This document shows, one piece after another, positions 16,184 to 25,264 of a stretch of DNA of 64,000 bases. Origin of the DNA: Methylocystis sp. (GTDB lineage Bacteria; Pseudomonadota; Alphaproteobacteria; Rhizobiales; Beijerinckiaceae); contig PERY01000016.1 in assembly GCA_002929055.1 (NCBI GenBank), positions 1 to 64,000 of the forward strand. The letters are read 5' to 3'. The position numbers and the translations under genes were made by a program. Under the pieces are notes generated by a model. The model ran no database searches, was not told where the DNA came from, and saw nothing but the letters and a program-made list of their open reading frames with translations. Position 1 is the stretch's first letter. Every line of letters starts with the position of its first letter.

Positions 16184-17215
16184 TCAGTCCTTGTTCGGCT
16201 TGTATTTGAACGAGGCGCAGATGATCCCGTGGTCATTTGTGCCCGTTTCCTTGTGGTCCTCGAAATTGAGATGATCATTGTTGACGGTCATGCCGTTGAA
16301 CATCCACAGACGCCGTTTGCTGTGATCGTAGAACTCTTCGCTGACGAGGATATGGTCCAGCGATTCCATGATGTCCTGATGGACGTGCGTGTAATAGACG
16401 TCCCGGGTGTTGCGGTATTCCTGCAGGGTCTGCGCCGTGTAGAGACTGTTGTCGCCGCCGCCCTTTGAATCCCCGACGAGATAGCGAGGCTGCTCTGTGA
16501 GTATGTTGACAGTGTTGCTGTGCTGACTGTCATTGATGTCGCCAAGAACGATCACCGGGGTTCGCGTGCCCTTCATCTGCTCGGTAAGCATGAAGCGCAA
16601 AGCCGCAGCCTCTGCCGTGCGACGCACGGTCGAGATCGCCGAGCCCAATGAATCAGCGTGCTTCTTGTACGTCTCCTCATCGGCCTTGAACCATGCTTCG
16701 CGAAAAACCTTCGTCGGCCCCTTGGACTTGAAGTGGCAGACATAGACGTGAATTTCGCTGTGGTCTTCTCGCGGTTTGATCGTGAAATTCAGGACTGGCC
16801 TCGAGAAGCTCTCGATGGCGACGGCGATCAAGGGCGTCTGCGGGTCGTCGCCCGAACTCTTCAGAACGAACTTGTCCGGGAAGCGCGTGATCCATTGCGG
16901 CTGCCCGAGAAGCAGTCCCTTCTTCACGATCGCGGCGCTCGAAATACGCAAGCCTGCGCCCACGTCGGGCGTCACCAGCTCATATTCGGCAGAAAGCCCC
17001 GATGTCTCCAGAGCGCGCGTCAGCGCATTCTTGTGCCAAAGCTCCTGAAAGCCGAAAACGTCCGGTCTCAGCAGCTCGATGTTATGAGCTACCCATTTGA
17101 TTTTCTTTTCATACTCGTCTTGGGACCAGCCGTCCTTATCGGTATAGATCGGAAGTCCGGGCTCATTCAGATTATAGAGATTGAAAGTGCCGATTTTCAA
17201 TTGCTTCAAATTCAT
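16184..17215 (-). CDS. Endonuclease/exonuclease/phosphatase family protein
   Basis: A 343-residue EEP-fold protein. Motifs: IGTFNLYNL at the start, DVFGFQELWHKN (catalytic Glu), VLGDINDSQHSNT (catalytic Asp/Asn), SLDHILVS and the terminal NDHGIICASF (Asp-His pair). It has no signal peptide, so it is probably cytoplasmic. The ATG at 17215 is preferred since GGAG lies seven bases upstream. The gene is visibly less GC-rich than its neighbours, with many Lys, Asn and His codons, suggesting acquisition. DNA, RNA or phosphoester substrate cannot be decided. A second, unrelated member of the same superfamily lies at 40.6 kb. Confidence 0.85.
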   Translation of the reverse strand: MNLKQLKIGTFNLYNLNEPGLPIYTDKDGWSQDEYEKKIKWVAHNIELLRPDVFGFQELWHKNALTRALETSGLSAEYELVTPDVGAGLRISSAAIVKKGLLLGQPQWITRFPDKFVLKSSGDDPQTPLIAVAIESFSRPVLNFTIKPREDHSEIHVYVCHFKSKGPTKVFREAWFKADEETYKKHADSLGSAISTVRRTAEAAALRFMLTEQMKGTRTPVIVLGDINDSQHSNTVNILTEQPRYLVGDSKGGGDNSLYTAQTLQEYRNTRDVYYTHVHQDIMESLDHILVSEEFYDHSKRRLWMFNGMTVNNDHLNFEDHKETGTNDHGIICASFKYKPNKD

Positions 17216-17385
17216 TTCGTTCTCCAATAACGGCAACTCAAATAAAATGGGGCAGGCGATAATGGCGGCATCATACTATTCGAGGCCGCCCGCTAGCAAA
17301 GCCCCCTAGATTCGGGCGACGGAAGCCCGTAAATCCCATTCGGGCTACGCCATGAACTTATCGGGCGTCAGCCATGTGACAAGCC

Positions 17386-18993
17386 TTGAACAATGAGCAG
17401 CTGTTGAACACCCCCACCACCGGCGACCCCGTCTCGCGGCGCCGCACTTTCGCGATCATCTCGCACCCGGACGCGGGTAAAACGACGCTCACCGAGAAGC
17501 TGCTGCTCTTCGGCGGCGCGATCCAGCTCGCCGGCGCGGTGAAGGCCAAGCGCAACGCGCAGCAGACGCGCTCGGACTGGATGAGCATCGAGCGCGAGCG
17601 CGGCATTTCGGTCGTCACTTCGGTGATGACCTTTGAATATGCCGACTGCGTTTTCAACCTGCTCGACACGCCGGGCCACGAGGACTTCTCCGAAGACACT
17701 TATCGCACGCTGTCGGCCGTCGACGCGGCGGTGATGGTGATCGACGCGGCCAAGGGCATCGAGGCGCGCACGCGCAAGCTCTTCGAGGTCTGCCGCCTGC
17801 GCGACATTCCGATCGTCACCTTCGTCAACAAGCTCGACCGAGACGGGCGCGATCCCTTCGAGCTTCTGGACGAAATCGAGAAGACTCTGGCGCTCGACAC
17901 GACGCCGATCACCTGGCCCATCGGCGGCGGCAAGAGTTTCGCGGGCACCTATCGCTTCGCCACGAAAACCATCCGCAAGATCGACAAGGACGACGAAGTC
18001 ACGCAGACGTCGGGCCTCGACGATCCGGTCTTCGACACGCTCCTGCCGCCGGGCGCCGCCGAGGGCTGGCGCGAGGAAGCCATGCTGGCGGCGGAGGGCA
18101 GCAAGCCCTTCGATCTCGAGGCCTTCCGCGAAGGGCACCTCACGCCCGTCTTCTTTGGCAGCGCGCTGCGCAATTTCGGCGTGCGAGATCTCATCGACGC
18201 GATGGCCGAATATGCGCCCAGCCCGCGCGCGCAGGAGGCCGACAAGCGCGTGGTGGAGGCGAGCGAGCCGAAGATGACCGGTTTCGTCTTCAAGATTCAG
18301 GCGAATATGGACCCGAACCACCGCGACCGCATCGCCTTCATGCGCGTGTGCTCGGGCAAGCTCACGCGCGGCATGAAGGCGAAGCTCGCGCGCACCGGCA
18401 AGAACATCCCGCTCAACGCGCCGCAGTTCTTCTTCGCGCGTGATCGCTCGATCGCCGACGAGGCTTTCGCCGGCGATGTGGTGGGCCTGCCGAACCACGG
18501 GCAATTGCGCATCGGCGACACGCTCACCGAGGGCGAGGACATACGTTTTCGCGGCGTGCCGAGCTTCGCGCCGGAAATTCTACGCCGCATTCTCATTTCC
18601 GACGCGATGAAGGCCAAGAAACTGAAAGAGGCCTTGCAGCAACTGGCCGAAGAGGGCGTCGTGCAGGTCTTCACGCCCCATGACGGCTCGGGCTCCATCG
18701 TCGGCGTCGTCGGCGCGCTGCAGCTCGACGTGCTGGCGACGCGGCTCGACGCGGAATACGGCCTGCAGACGCGCTACGAGCAGTCGCGCTTCACTATCTG
18801 CCGCTGGATCACCTCGGAGGAGCCGTTGAAGCTGAAGAGCTTCATCGATTCCAATGGCTCCAGCATCGCCGACGATCTCGACGGCGCGCCGGTGTTCATG
18901 AGCTCGTCCGCGTTTCAGCTCAACTACGACGCGGAGCGTAATACGGCGATCAAATTCTCGGATGTGAAGGACTACCAAAAAAGCGCGGCGTAG
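17386..18993 (+). CDS. prfC: Peptide chain release factor 3 (RF3)
   Basis: A GTPase that recycles class I release factors from the ribosome. The G motifs are intact: SHPDAGKTTLTEKLLLFGG, ERERGISV, LDTPGHEDFSEDTYR, VNKLDRDGRDP and the RF3-specific GGAIQLAGAVKAK. Length (535) is close to the usual 525-530. Start is uncertain: the track uses TTG 17386, but an in-frame TTG at 17404 (giving MNTPTTGDPVSRRRTF) fits the family better and follows GAGCAGC. Single gene, followed by a dispersed palindromic repeat. Confidence 0.95.
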   Translation: MNNEQLLNTPTTGDPVSRRRTFAIISHPDAGKTTLTEKLLLFGGAIQLAGAVKAKRNAQQTRSDWMSIERERGISVVTSVMTFEYADCVFNLLDTPGHEDFSEDTYRTLSAVDAAVMVIDAAKGIEARTRKLFEVCRLRDIPIVTFVNKLDRDGRDPFELLDEIEKTLALDTTPITWPIGGGKSFAGTYRFATKTIRKIDKDDEVTQTSGLDDPVFDTLLPPGAAEGWREEAMLAAEGSKPFDLEAFREGHLTPVFFGSALRNFGVRDLIDAMAEYAPSPRAQEADKRVVEASEPKMTGFVFKIQANMDPNHRDRIAFMRVCSGKLTRGMKAKLARTGKNIPLNAPQFFFARDRSIADEAFAGDVVGLPNHGQLRIGDTLTEGEDIRFRGVPSFAPEILRRILISDAMKAKKLKEALQQLAEEGVVQVFTPHDGSGSIVGVVGALQLDVLATRLDAEYGLQTRYEQSRFTICRWITSEEPLKLKSFIDSNGSSIADDLDGAPVFMSSSAFQLNYDAERNTAIKFSDVKDYQKSAA

Positions 18994-19004
18994 GCCCTAT
19001 CGCC

Positions 19005-19086
19005 GTCATTGCGAGGAGCTTGACGACGAAGCAACCCAGAGCCCGCTATAGTTGCGTTGGATTGCTTCGCTCGCGCTTGCAATGAC
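19005..19086. repeat. Dispersed CATTGCGAG...CAATGAC palindromic repeat
   Basis: An 82-base imperfect palindrome: GTCATTGCGAGGAGC and CGAAGCAACCCA on the left, TGGATTGCTTCG and CTTGCAATGAC on the right. This is the widely distributed alphaproteobacterial repeat with CATTGCGAG ends and an internal GAAGCAAYCCA. It sits downstream of prfC and just before the DJ-1/PfpI gene. Only one copy occurs in the window, and it is decayed in one internal arm (AACCC versus AATCC). Confidence 0.7.
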
Positions 19087-19119
19087 GCGGCCATGCTAAG
19101 GTGAGACGCGGAGGCCAAC

Positions 19120-19920
19120 ATGAATCGTCGCGACGCCCTTTCCCTTGCTGCGCCCGCGCTTCTTGCGACGGCGACGCGCGCGACCGAGGCGCACGGCGAA
19201 CCCTTCAAACACCCGCCGATGGAGGGTCCGCCCTTGCAGATCGCGATGCTGCTCTATCCGTCGTTCTTCACGCTCGACGTCATCAATCCGCAGACCTTTT
19301 TCAAGGGACTCGGCAATGTGAACGTCTTCCATGTCGCCAAGACGCGCGAGCCCGTTGCGGGCGATCTCGGCATACCTTTCGTCGCTCAGCACGACTTCGA
19401 TTCCTGCCCCAGGGATCCCGACATTCTCTTCGTGCCCGGCGGGCTGAAAGGCACGATACCGGCCATGGGCGACCGCGCGACCATCGACTTCCTCGCCGAC
19501 CGCGGATCGCGGGCGAAATATGTCACGAGCGTCTGCACGGGCTCGCTGCTGCTCGGCGCCGCGGGGCTGCTGAAGGGCTACAAGGCCACGAGCTACTGGA
19601 TGGTGCGCGATCTGCTGCCGCTCTTTGGCGCGGAACTCGTCAAGCAGCGCGTCGTCATCGACCGCAACCGCATCACTGGCGGCGGCGCGACGGCGGGGCT
19701 CGATTTCGGCCTCACCCTCGCCAGCGTCATCCGCGGGGCGGATTACGCAAAGATGCTGCAACTCGCCATCGAATACGACCCCCATCCGGCCTTCGACGCC
19801 GGCGCGCCCGAGACGGCGCCGGGGCGGATCGTCGATCATTTGTGGGAGATGCGGGACGGGGAAATCAAGGCTGTGCGGGAAGCGGCGACTGCGGCGGCGA
19901 AGAATTTGGGAAAGGGGTAG
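19120..19920 (+). CDS. Exported DJ-1/PfpI family protein (isonitrile hydratase-like)
   Basis: A 266-residue protein. The first 21 residues (MNRRDALSLAAPALLATATRA) resemble a short, possibly twin-arginine, export signal. The rest is a DJ-1/PfpI domain with LYPSFFTLDVINP, DILFVPGGLKGT and the nucleophile elbow VCTGSLLLGAAGLL (Cys about 139). The last motif resembles those of isonitrile hydratases and GATase1-like regulators; no AraC domain follows, so an enzyme is more likely than a regulator. GGAGG before the ATG supports the start. The substrate is unknown. Confidence 0.85.
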   Translation: MNRRDALSLAAPALLATATRATEAHGEPFKHPPMEGPPLQIAMLLYPSFFTLDVINPQTFFKGLGNVNVFHVAKTREPVAGDLGIPFVAQHDFDSCPRDPDILFVPGGLKGTIPAMGDRATIDFLADRGSRAKYVTSVCTGSLLLGAAGLLKGYKATSYWMVRDLLPLFGAELVKQRVVIDRNRITGGGATAGLDFGLTLASVIRGADYAKMLQLAIEYDPHPAFDAGAPETAPGRIVDHLWEMRDGEIKAVREAATAAAKNLGKG

Positions 19921-19924
19921 GGCG

Positions 19925-20179
19925 ATGGCAGAGGTTTCGAACCGACTTCTCTTTGCGCCCGGCATCGCGAGCTTCGCCCTTCTGCTTGGTTCCGCCCCCT
20001 GCGAGGCTGCAATGAGCTGCGACGCCGCGGAGGCGAGGCTGCGCGCGGAAAATTACCAGATCATCTCGAAGGACTGCGGCGGCAGGATCCACACATTCTC
20101 GACGATGAAGGGCGAGGCCGTGCTGGTGAAGGTCGACGCAAGGTCGGGGAGGATGAAGAAGGTGCTGGGTGGGGACTGA
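19925..20179 (+). CDS. Small secreted protein, possible PepSY-like domain
   Basis: An 84-residue protein with a signal peptide (LLFAPGIASFALLLGSAPCEAA) and a short mature part with two cysteines (MSCDAAEARL, SKDCGGRIH). Its end, GEAVLVKVDARSGRMKKVLGG, resembles the final strand of PepSY domains. It starts four bases after the DJ-1/PfpI gene, so the two are probably cotranscribed and both exported. The longer track ORF is rejected because it overlaps that gene. No function can be given. Confidence 0.65.
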   Translation: MAEVSNRLLFAPGIASFALLLGSAPCEAAMSCDAAEARLRAENYQIISKDCGGRIHTFSTMKGEAVLVKVDARSGRMKKVLGGD

Positions 20180-20331
20180 TCCGACGGACCTCGCACCCGG
20201 GGGCGCAGCCGCGTATCGGGCGACGCCCCAGGGTCCGGGGAGACCAATTTCCCCGCGCCAATCCGCCACTCTTCCCGTCCCGCCCGCGGCGTGATAGAGC
20301 GAACCTCTCAACAATGCGCGACATGGAAGGC

Positions 20332-20366
20332 CGGCTTTGCCGCCAAACCGGGCAAGCCGCTTTTTT
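20332..20366 (+). terminator. Intrinsic terminator-like hairpin in the glyA leader
   Basis: CGGCTTTGCC pairs with GGCAAGCCG across a short loop (one bulged T), followed by six Ts. It ends about 39 bases before the glyA ATG. It may terminate the upstream DJ-1/small-protein transcript or act as an attenuator of glyA. No anti-terminator partner was identified by eye. Confidence 0.5.
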
Positions 20367-20404
20367 CGCTTATCTTTCGCGCGCTTAAGGCTAGAGGAAA
20401 TTCC

Positions 20405-21679
20405 ATGAGCCAGTCCGGTTTCTTCACCACCTCCCTTGCGCAGTCCGATCCGGAACTCGCCAAGGCGATCGAACTCGAACTCGGCCGCCAGAGGCACGAG
20501 ATCGAACTGATCGCGTCGGAGAATATAGTCTCGAAGGCGGTGATGGAGGCTCAGGGCTCGGTTCTGACCAACAAATACGCCGAGGGCTATCCGGGCAAGC
20601 GCTATTACGGCGGCTGCCAGTTCGTCGACATCGCCGAGAACCTGGCCATTGAACGCGCCAAGAAGCTCTTCGGCTGCGGCTTCGCCAATGTGCAGCCGAA
20701 CTCCGGTTCGCAGGCCAATCAGGGCGTGTTCCTCGCGCTCGCGCAGCCGGGCGATGCCTTCATGGGCCTCGACCTCGCGGCGGGCGGCCATCTGACCCAC
20801 GGTTCGCCGGTGAACCTCTCCGGCAAGTGGTTCAAGCCGGTCCCCTACACCGTCCGCAAGGACGACAATCGCATCGACATGGAGCAGGTCGCCGCGCTCG
20901 CCCGCGAGCACAAGCCAAAGATCATCATCGCCGGCGGCTCGGGCTATTCGCGCATCTGGGACTTCGAGGCGTTCCGCAAGATCGCCGATGAAGTCGGCGC
21001 CTATTTCATGGTCGACATGGCCCATATCGCCGGCCTCGTCGCCGCCGGCCTGCACCCCTCGCCGTTCCCGCACGCCCATATCGTCACCACCACGACGCAC
21101 AAGACGCTGCGCGGCCCGCGCGGCGGCATGGTGCTGACCAATGACGAGGACATCGCCAAGAAGATCAATTCGGCGATCTTCCCCGGCCTGCAGGGCGGCC
21201 CGCTGATGCATGTCATCGCCGCCAAGGCCGTCGCCTTCGGCGAGGCGCTGACGCCCGAGTTCAAGGCCTATCAGCAGCGCGTGAAGGACAATGCGAAGAC
21301 GCTCGCCCAGACCCTCGTCGACGCCGGCCTCGCCATCGTCTCCGGCGGCACCGAGAACCATCTCATGCTGGTCGATCTGCGTTCCAAGAAGATCACCGGC
21401 AAGGCGGCGGAAGCCGCGCTGGGCCGCGCCCACATCACCTGCAACAAGAACGGCATTCCGTTTGACCCGGAAAAGCCCTTCGTCACCTCCGGCATCCGTC
21501 TCGGCACGCCGGCGGCGACCTCGCGCGGCTTCGGCACGGGCGAGTTCGCCGAGGTCGGCAAGCTGATCGTCGAGGTGCTGGACGGCCTGTCGTCGAAGGG
21601 CGAAGAGGGCAATGCCGGCACGGAAGCGGCGGTGAAGGAAAAGGTTCACGTGCTGACCGCGAAGTTCCCGATCTACTGA
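20405..21679 (+). CDS. glyA: Serine hydroxymethyltransferase
   Basis: A 424-residue PLP enzyme that interconverts serine and glycine with tetrahydrofolate, feeding one-carbon units; in serine-cycle organisms it is also a central assimilation step. Motifs: [48 protein letters not shown] and the PLP lysine in [17 protein letters not shown] 20405 follows TAGAGGAAAT. The upstream leader carries a terminator-like hairpin and the downstream gap a REP-like palindrome. The gene heads the nrdR-rib-nusB-thiL run, a common alphaproteobacterial order. Confidence 0.98.
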   Translation: MSQSGFFTTSLAQSDPELAKAIELELGRQRHEIELIASENIVSKAVMEAQGSVLTNKYAEGYPGKRYYGGCQFVDIAENLAIERAKKLFGCGFANVQPNSGSQANQGVFLALAQPGDAFMGLDLAAGGHLTHGSPVNLSGKWFKPVPYTVRKDDNRIDMEQVAALAREHKPKIIIAGGSGYSRIWDFEAFRKIADEVGAYFMVDMAHIAGLVAAGLHPSPFPHAHIVTTTTHKTLRGPRGGMVLTNDEDIAKKINSAIFPGLQGGPLMHVIAAKAVAFGEALTPEFKAYQQRVKDNAKTLAQTLVDAGLAIVSGGTENHLMLVDLRSKKITGKAAEAALGRAHITCNKNGIPFDPEKPFVTSGIRLGTPAATSRGFGTGEFAEVGKLIVEVLDGLSSKGEEGNAGTEAAVKEKVHVLTAKFPIY

Positions 21680-21693
21680 GGCGTTGAATGATT

Positions 21694-21717
21694 CCTCTCC
21701 CCGCCAGCGGGGAGAGG
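21694..21717. repeat. GC-rich palindrome downstream of glyA
   Basis: CCTCTCCCCGC and GCGGGGAGAGG form perfect 11-base arms around two bases, 15 bases after the glyA stop. It is another member of the dispersed CTCTCCCC family. A second, shorter hairpin (CCCCGC-AAG-GCGGG) lies near 21825 before nrdR. No T-run follows either. Confidence 0.7.
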
Positions 21718-21871
21718 CTTGGATTTGGGGGCGTGGGGTTTGGCTGCTTTCGCGCCAGCGCCGCGCCCTTTTTCATTTGACCCGGACGGTCAATCGCGCC
21801 TAATGCCCCTCGCTCCCGCCCTCGCCCCGCAAGGCGGGAAGATGAGGCTCGCGCTCCCGGAAGCACTGATC

Positions 21872-22351
21872 ATGCGCTGTCCCTATTGCGGCTCCTTCGA
21901 TACCCAAGTGAAGGACTCGCGTCCCGCGGAGGATTCCGCCTGCATCCGGCGCCGGCGCGTCTGCCCGACATGCGGCGGCCGCTTCACGACCTTCGAGCGC
22001 GTGCAACTGCGCGAGATCATCGTCGTCAAGAAGACCGGCAAGCGCGCGCCCTTCGACCGCGACAAGCTCACGCGCTCGGTGGAGATCGCGCTGCGCAAGC
22101 GCCCCGTCGAGCCCGACCGCGTCGAGCGCATGATCTCCGGCATCGTGCGCCAGCTCGAGAGCCTGGGCGAGGCCGAGGTCGAGAGCCAGCGGATCGGCGA
22201 ATTGGTGATCGAAGGCTTGCGCTCTCTGGACGCGGTGGCCTATGTGCGTTTCGCCTCGGTCTACCGTGACTTCCGCGAGGCGCGCGACTTCAACGCCATC
22301 ATCGACGAACTGGAGAGCGGCGGCGAATTCACCGAAGACGCCGACGACTGA
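21872..22351 (+). CDS. nrdR: Transcriptional repressor NrdR
   Basis: A 159-residue regulator of ribonucleotide reductase genes. The zinc ribbon [17 protein letters not shown] ... [13 protein letters not shown] at residues 1-50 and the ATP-cone domain ([29 protein letters not shown]) are complete. It binds NrdR boxes when loaded with dATP/ATP. ATG 21872 is certain from the conserved MRCPYC start. Its stop TGA is immediately followed by the ribD ATG, so the two are translationally linked. Confidence 0.97.
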   Translation: MRCPYCGSFDTQVKDSRPAEDSACIRRRRVCPTCGGRFTTFERVQLREIIVVKKTGKRAPFDRDKLTRSVEIALRKRPVEPDRVERMISGIVRQLESLGEAEVESQRIGELVIEGLRSLDAVAYVRFASVYRDFREARDFNAIIDELESGGEFTEDADD

Positions 22352-23482
22352 ATGAGTCTTCACGAAAGCTCCTCTCTCGCAGCGACGGACGACGCCTTCA
22401 TGGCGGCGGCGCTTGCTCTCGGCCGCCGCAATATGGGCCGAACGGCGCCGAATCCGGCCGTGGGCGCGCTCGTCGTCAAGGACGGCGTCATCGTCGCGCG
22501 CGGCTATACGGCCGAGGGCGGGCGTCCTCACGCGGAAGCCATCGCGCTCGCCGCGGCGGGGGAAGCCGCGCGCGGGGCGACGCTCTATGTGACGCTCGAG
22601 CCCTGTTCGCACCACGGCGCGACGCCGCCCTGCGTCGACGCCATCATCGCATCGGGCGTGGCGCGCGTCGTCACCGCCATGCAGGATCCGGATCCGCGCG
22701 TCGCGGGCGAGGGCCATGCGCGCCTTCGCGAAGCGGGCGTCGAGGTCGTCGTCGGGCCGGAGGCGGCGGCGGCGCGTTGCGACCATCTCGGCCATATCTT
22801 GCGCGTCACCAAGCATCGCCCGATGGTGACGCTGAAACTCGCGCAGACTGCGGACGGCTACGCCGCCGGCGCCGCGCATGATCCGCGCCTGCATATCACC
22901 GGCCCGATCGCCGACGCATTCACCCATGTGCAGCGCGCGCTCCACGATGCGATCATGATCGGCTCCGGCACCGCGCGCGACGACGATCCGCTGATGACCG
23001 TGCGCCTGCCGGGGCTCGACGGCGTGAAGCGGCTCCGCGTCGTGATCGACCGCAGGCTGACGCTTTCGCACCGCTCGCGCCTTGTCTCCACCGCGCGCGA
23101 GGCGCCGCTGCTCGTCATCACGGGCAAAGACGTCGCGGAAGACGCCGTGCGCAGCTTCTCGGCCGCCACGGGCGCGCAGGTCGCGCAAGTCGATGCGCAG
23201 GACGGAAGGCTCGACCTTCTCGCCGCGCTGCGCCTGCTCGCGGACCGCGGGATCACCCGCGTCTTCAGCGAAGGCGGGCCGCGCGTCGCCGAGAGCCTGC
23301 TTGCCGCAAGCCTCGCGGACGAGGTCATCATTCACACGGGCGTGAAGCCGCTGGGCGCCGCCGGCCGTCCCGCGCTCTTGCCCGCCGCGCGCGCCGCATT
23401 GGGCAATGGCGGGCGCTATCGCATGATCGAAAGCCGCATGCTCGGCGCGGACAGGATGACGCGCTACGCGAGGATGGATTGA
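22352..23482 (+). CDS. ribD: Bifunctional riboflavin biosynthesis deaminase/reductase
   Basis: A 376-residue bifunctional enzyme for steps two and three of riboflavin synthesis. The N-terminal deaminase has the zinc motifs HAEAIAL and PCSHHGATPPC; the C-terminal reductase has MVTLKLAQTADGYAAG and FSEGGPRVAESLL. Length is normal. The ATG follows the nrdR stop with no gap, and its own TGA overlaps the ATG of ribE (TGATG), so nrdR-ribD-ribE form a tightly coupled unit. Confidence 0.97.
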   Translation: MSLHESSSLAATDDAFMAAALALGRRNMGRTAPNPAVGALVVKDGVIVARGYTAEGGRPHAEAIALAAAGEAARGATLYVTLEPCSHHGATPPCVDAIIASGVARVVTAMQDPDPRVAGEGHARLREAGVEVVVGPEAAAARCDHLGHILRVTKHRPMVTLKLAQTADGYAAGAAHDPRLHITGPIADAFTHVQRALHDAIMIGSGTARDDDPLMTVRLPGLDGVKRLRVVIDRRLTLSHRSRLVSTAREAPLLVITGKDVAEDAVRSFSAATGAQVAQVDAQDGRLDLLAALRLLADRGITRVFSEGGPRVAESLLAASLADEVIIHTGVKPLGAAGRPALLPAARAALGNGGRYRMIESRMLGADRMTRYARMD

Positions 23483-24120
23483 TGTTCACCGGCATTGTCA
23501 CCGACATTGGCGAGGTGCTTTCCGTCGAGCGGCGCGGCGAGTTGAAGCGGTTGCGCATCGCCTGCGGCTATGACGCCGAGGGAATTGCGCTCGGCGCCTC
23601 TATCGCCAATTCGGGCGTTTGTCTCACCGTGGTCGCCGTTGCGCGGGAAAGCGGGCGCACGGTGTTCGACGTCGACGCCGCCGCAGAGACGCTGGCGAAA
23701 ACGACGGTTGGAACATGGACGCAAGGCGCGCGCGTCAATCTCGAACGCGCGCTGAAGATCGGCGACGAACTCGGGGGCCATATCGTCACCGGCCATGTCG
23801 ATGGCGTGGCGCGCATCGTCTCGCGCGAGGACTTTCGCGAAAGGGCGCCCGACGGGCGCCCGTCAGAAGAAACAAGCATGGCGCGTTTCTGGATCGAGGC
23901 GTCGCACGCGCTTTCGCGTTTCATCGCGCAGAAGGGCTCGGTCGCGCTCGACGGCGCGTCGCTGACGGTGAACGAGGTTGAGGGCGACCGCTTCTCGATC
24001 CTGCTCATTCCGCATACGCTGGCGGTGACGACTTTCGGCGCGCGCGGGGCAGGGGATGCGCTTAACATCGAAGTCGATATGATGGCGCGTTATGCGGCGC
24101 GGCTGAGCGAGGTGCGCTGA
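23482..24120 (+). CDS. ribE: Riboflavin synthase alpha subunit
   Basis: A 212-residue enzyme dismutating lumazine to riboflavin. It starts with the hallmark MFTGIVTDIGEV and has two lumazine-binding repeats, recognisable as ASIANSGVCLTVV and SVALDGASLTVNEV. ATG 23482 overlaps the ribD stop; the track start three bases earlier is a TTG. It is often named ribC in older alphaproteobacterial literature. The following 212 bases are filled with a GC-rich repeat before ribH. Confidence 0.96.
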   Translation: MFTGIVTDIGEVLSVERRGELKRLRIACGYDAEGIALGASIANSGVCLTVVAVARESGRTVFDVDAAAETLAKTTVGTWTQGARVNLERALKIGDELGGHIVTGHVDGVARIVSREDFRERAPDGRPSEETSMARFWIEASHALSRFIAQKGSVALDGASLTVNEVEGDRFSILLIPHTLAVTTFGARGAGDALNIEVDMMARYAARLSEVR

Positions 24121-24198
24121 GCTTGGCCGTGGTGGCTGACAAGCCGCCGCTCATGTGACATAAGACGCACGAAATCAGAGATATCCGCAGCAGCGCCG

Positions 24199-24313
24199 CC
24201 CCCACCCCAACCCTCCCCCGCTTCGCGGGAGAGTGAGTCAGAGCACGGCCCTCATCGCCGGCGCCGATCGCGAGCGTCCCCTCCCGCGTGCGGGGGAGGG
24301 TCAGGGAGGGGGC
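24199..24313. repeat. Composite GC-rich palindromic element between ribE and ribH
   Basis: Two hairpins, CCCTCCCCCGC-TTC-GCGGGAGAG (24211-24233) and CCCTCCCGC-GTGC-GGGGGAGGG (about 24279-24300), joined by about 45 bases and ending TCAGGGAGGGGG. The outer segments CCCCAACCCTCCCC and GGGGAGGGTCAGGGAGGGG are roughly complementary, so the whole element can fold as one unit. A close relative fills the nusB-thiL gap. It is inserted inside what would otherwise be a compact rib operon. Confidence 0.7.
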
Positions 24314-24332
24314 CTTTCGGAGTTCGAAACGC

Positions 24333-24815
24333 ATGGCAGGTTTTTCACCCGATGACGCTGACGCCACGCCGGTTCCCGGCGCGCGGATTCTCGTCGTCGC
24401 GGCCAGGTTCAACGCCGACATCGTCGGCCAGCTACGCGAAGGCGCGCTGGCGGCGATCGAGCGGCTGGGCGCAAGCGCCACCGTGATCGAAGTTCCCGGC
24501 GCCCTTGAGATCGCCACCGCGGCGGCGATTGCGCTGGACGCGGCCGAAAAAGCGGCGCAACCCTATGAAGGACTCGTCGCGCTCGGCTGCGTCATTCGCG
24601 GCGAGACCTATCATTTCGAGATCGTCGCCAACGAAAGCTCGCGCGCGCTGACCGATCTGTCGGTCTCGCGGCGCCTCCCCTTTGGCAATGGAATCCTCAC
24701 TGTGGAAAATGACGAACAGGCGATCGTGCGCGCCGATCCCAAACAGGGCGACAAGGGCGCCGACGCCGCGTTCGCCGCGCTCGCGCTCATCCGTCTGAAG
24801 CGGAGCCTCTCATGA
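24333..24815 (+). CDS. ribH: 6,7-dimethyl-8-ribityllumazine synthase
   Basis: A 160-residue enzyme forming lumazine from the RibD product and a C4 sugar phosphate; it assembles as an icosahedral or decameric shell. Motifs: VVAARFNADIVGQL, EVPGALEIATAA, ALGCVIRGETYHFE (catalytic His) and PFGNGILTVENDEQA. ATG 24333 is 20 bases past the REP-like element. Its stop overlaps the nusB ATG (ATGA). Confidence 0.96.
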   Translation: MAGFSPDDADATPVPGARILVVAARFNADIVGQLREGALAAIERLGASATVIEVPGALEIATAAAIALDAAEKAAQPYEGLVALGCVIRGETYHFEIVANESSRALTDLSVSRRLPFGNGILTVENDEQAIVRADPKQGDKGADAAFAALALIRLKRSLS

Positions 24816-25264
24816 GCCTCGACCAGCGCTCCGCCGCGCGACTCGCCATCGTGCAGGCGCTCTATCAGATGGAGGTCGCCGGCAAGGGGCTCAACGAGAT
24901 ATTCGCCGAATTCGAATCGCACTGGATCGGGCGCGAGATCGAGGGCGTGCAATACAAGCCCGCCGAGCTCGGCTTCTTCCGCGACGTGCTGCAGGGCGTG
25001 CTCACCGATCAGGTCGCCATCGACCGGCAGATCGACCGCGTGCTTTCCGGCGGCTGGCCGCTCGCGCGCGTCGAGGCCGTGATGCGCGCCGCCCTGCGCG
25101 CCGGAACCTATGAGCTGCGCTCGCGCAAGGACGTGCCCCCGCGCGTCGTCATCAAGGAATATGTCGACGTCGCCGGCGCCTTTTTCGGGCCGACCGAGTC
25201 CGGTATGGTGAACGCCGTCCTGGACAAGGTCGCGCGCGAGGAGCGGGCTGCGGAGTTGGGTTGA
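24812..25264 (+). CDS. nusB: Transcription antitermination factor NusB
   Basis: A 150-residue all-helical protein that binds boxA RNA with NusE in rRNA antitermination. Motifs: RSAARLAIVQALYQMEVAG, ARVEAVMRAALRAGTYEL and PRVVIKEYVDVAGAFF. It overlaps ribH by four bases. The stop codon TGA lies within the first bases of the palindromic element that fills the gap to thiL. Confidence 0.95.
   Translation: MSLDQRSAARLAIVQALYQMEVAGKGLNEIFAEFESHWIGREIEGVQYKPAELGFFRDVLQGVLTDQVAIDRQIDRVLSGGWPLARVEAVMRAALRAGTYELRSRKDVPPRVVIKEYVDVAGAFFGPTESGMVNAVLDKVAREERAAELG

Noticed and set aside
19865-23335. Long minus-strand ORFs over glyA and ribD (594 and 511 residues)
   Set aside because: Composition typical of antisense frames in GC-rich DNA; sense genes are unambiguous.
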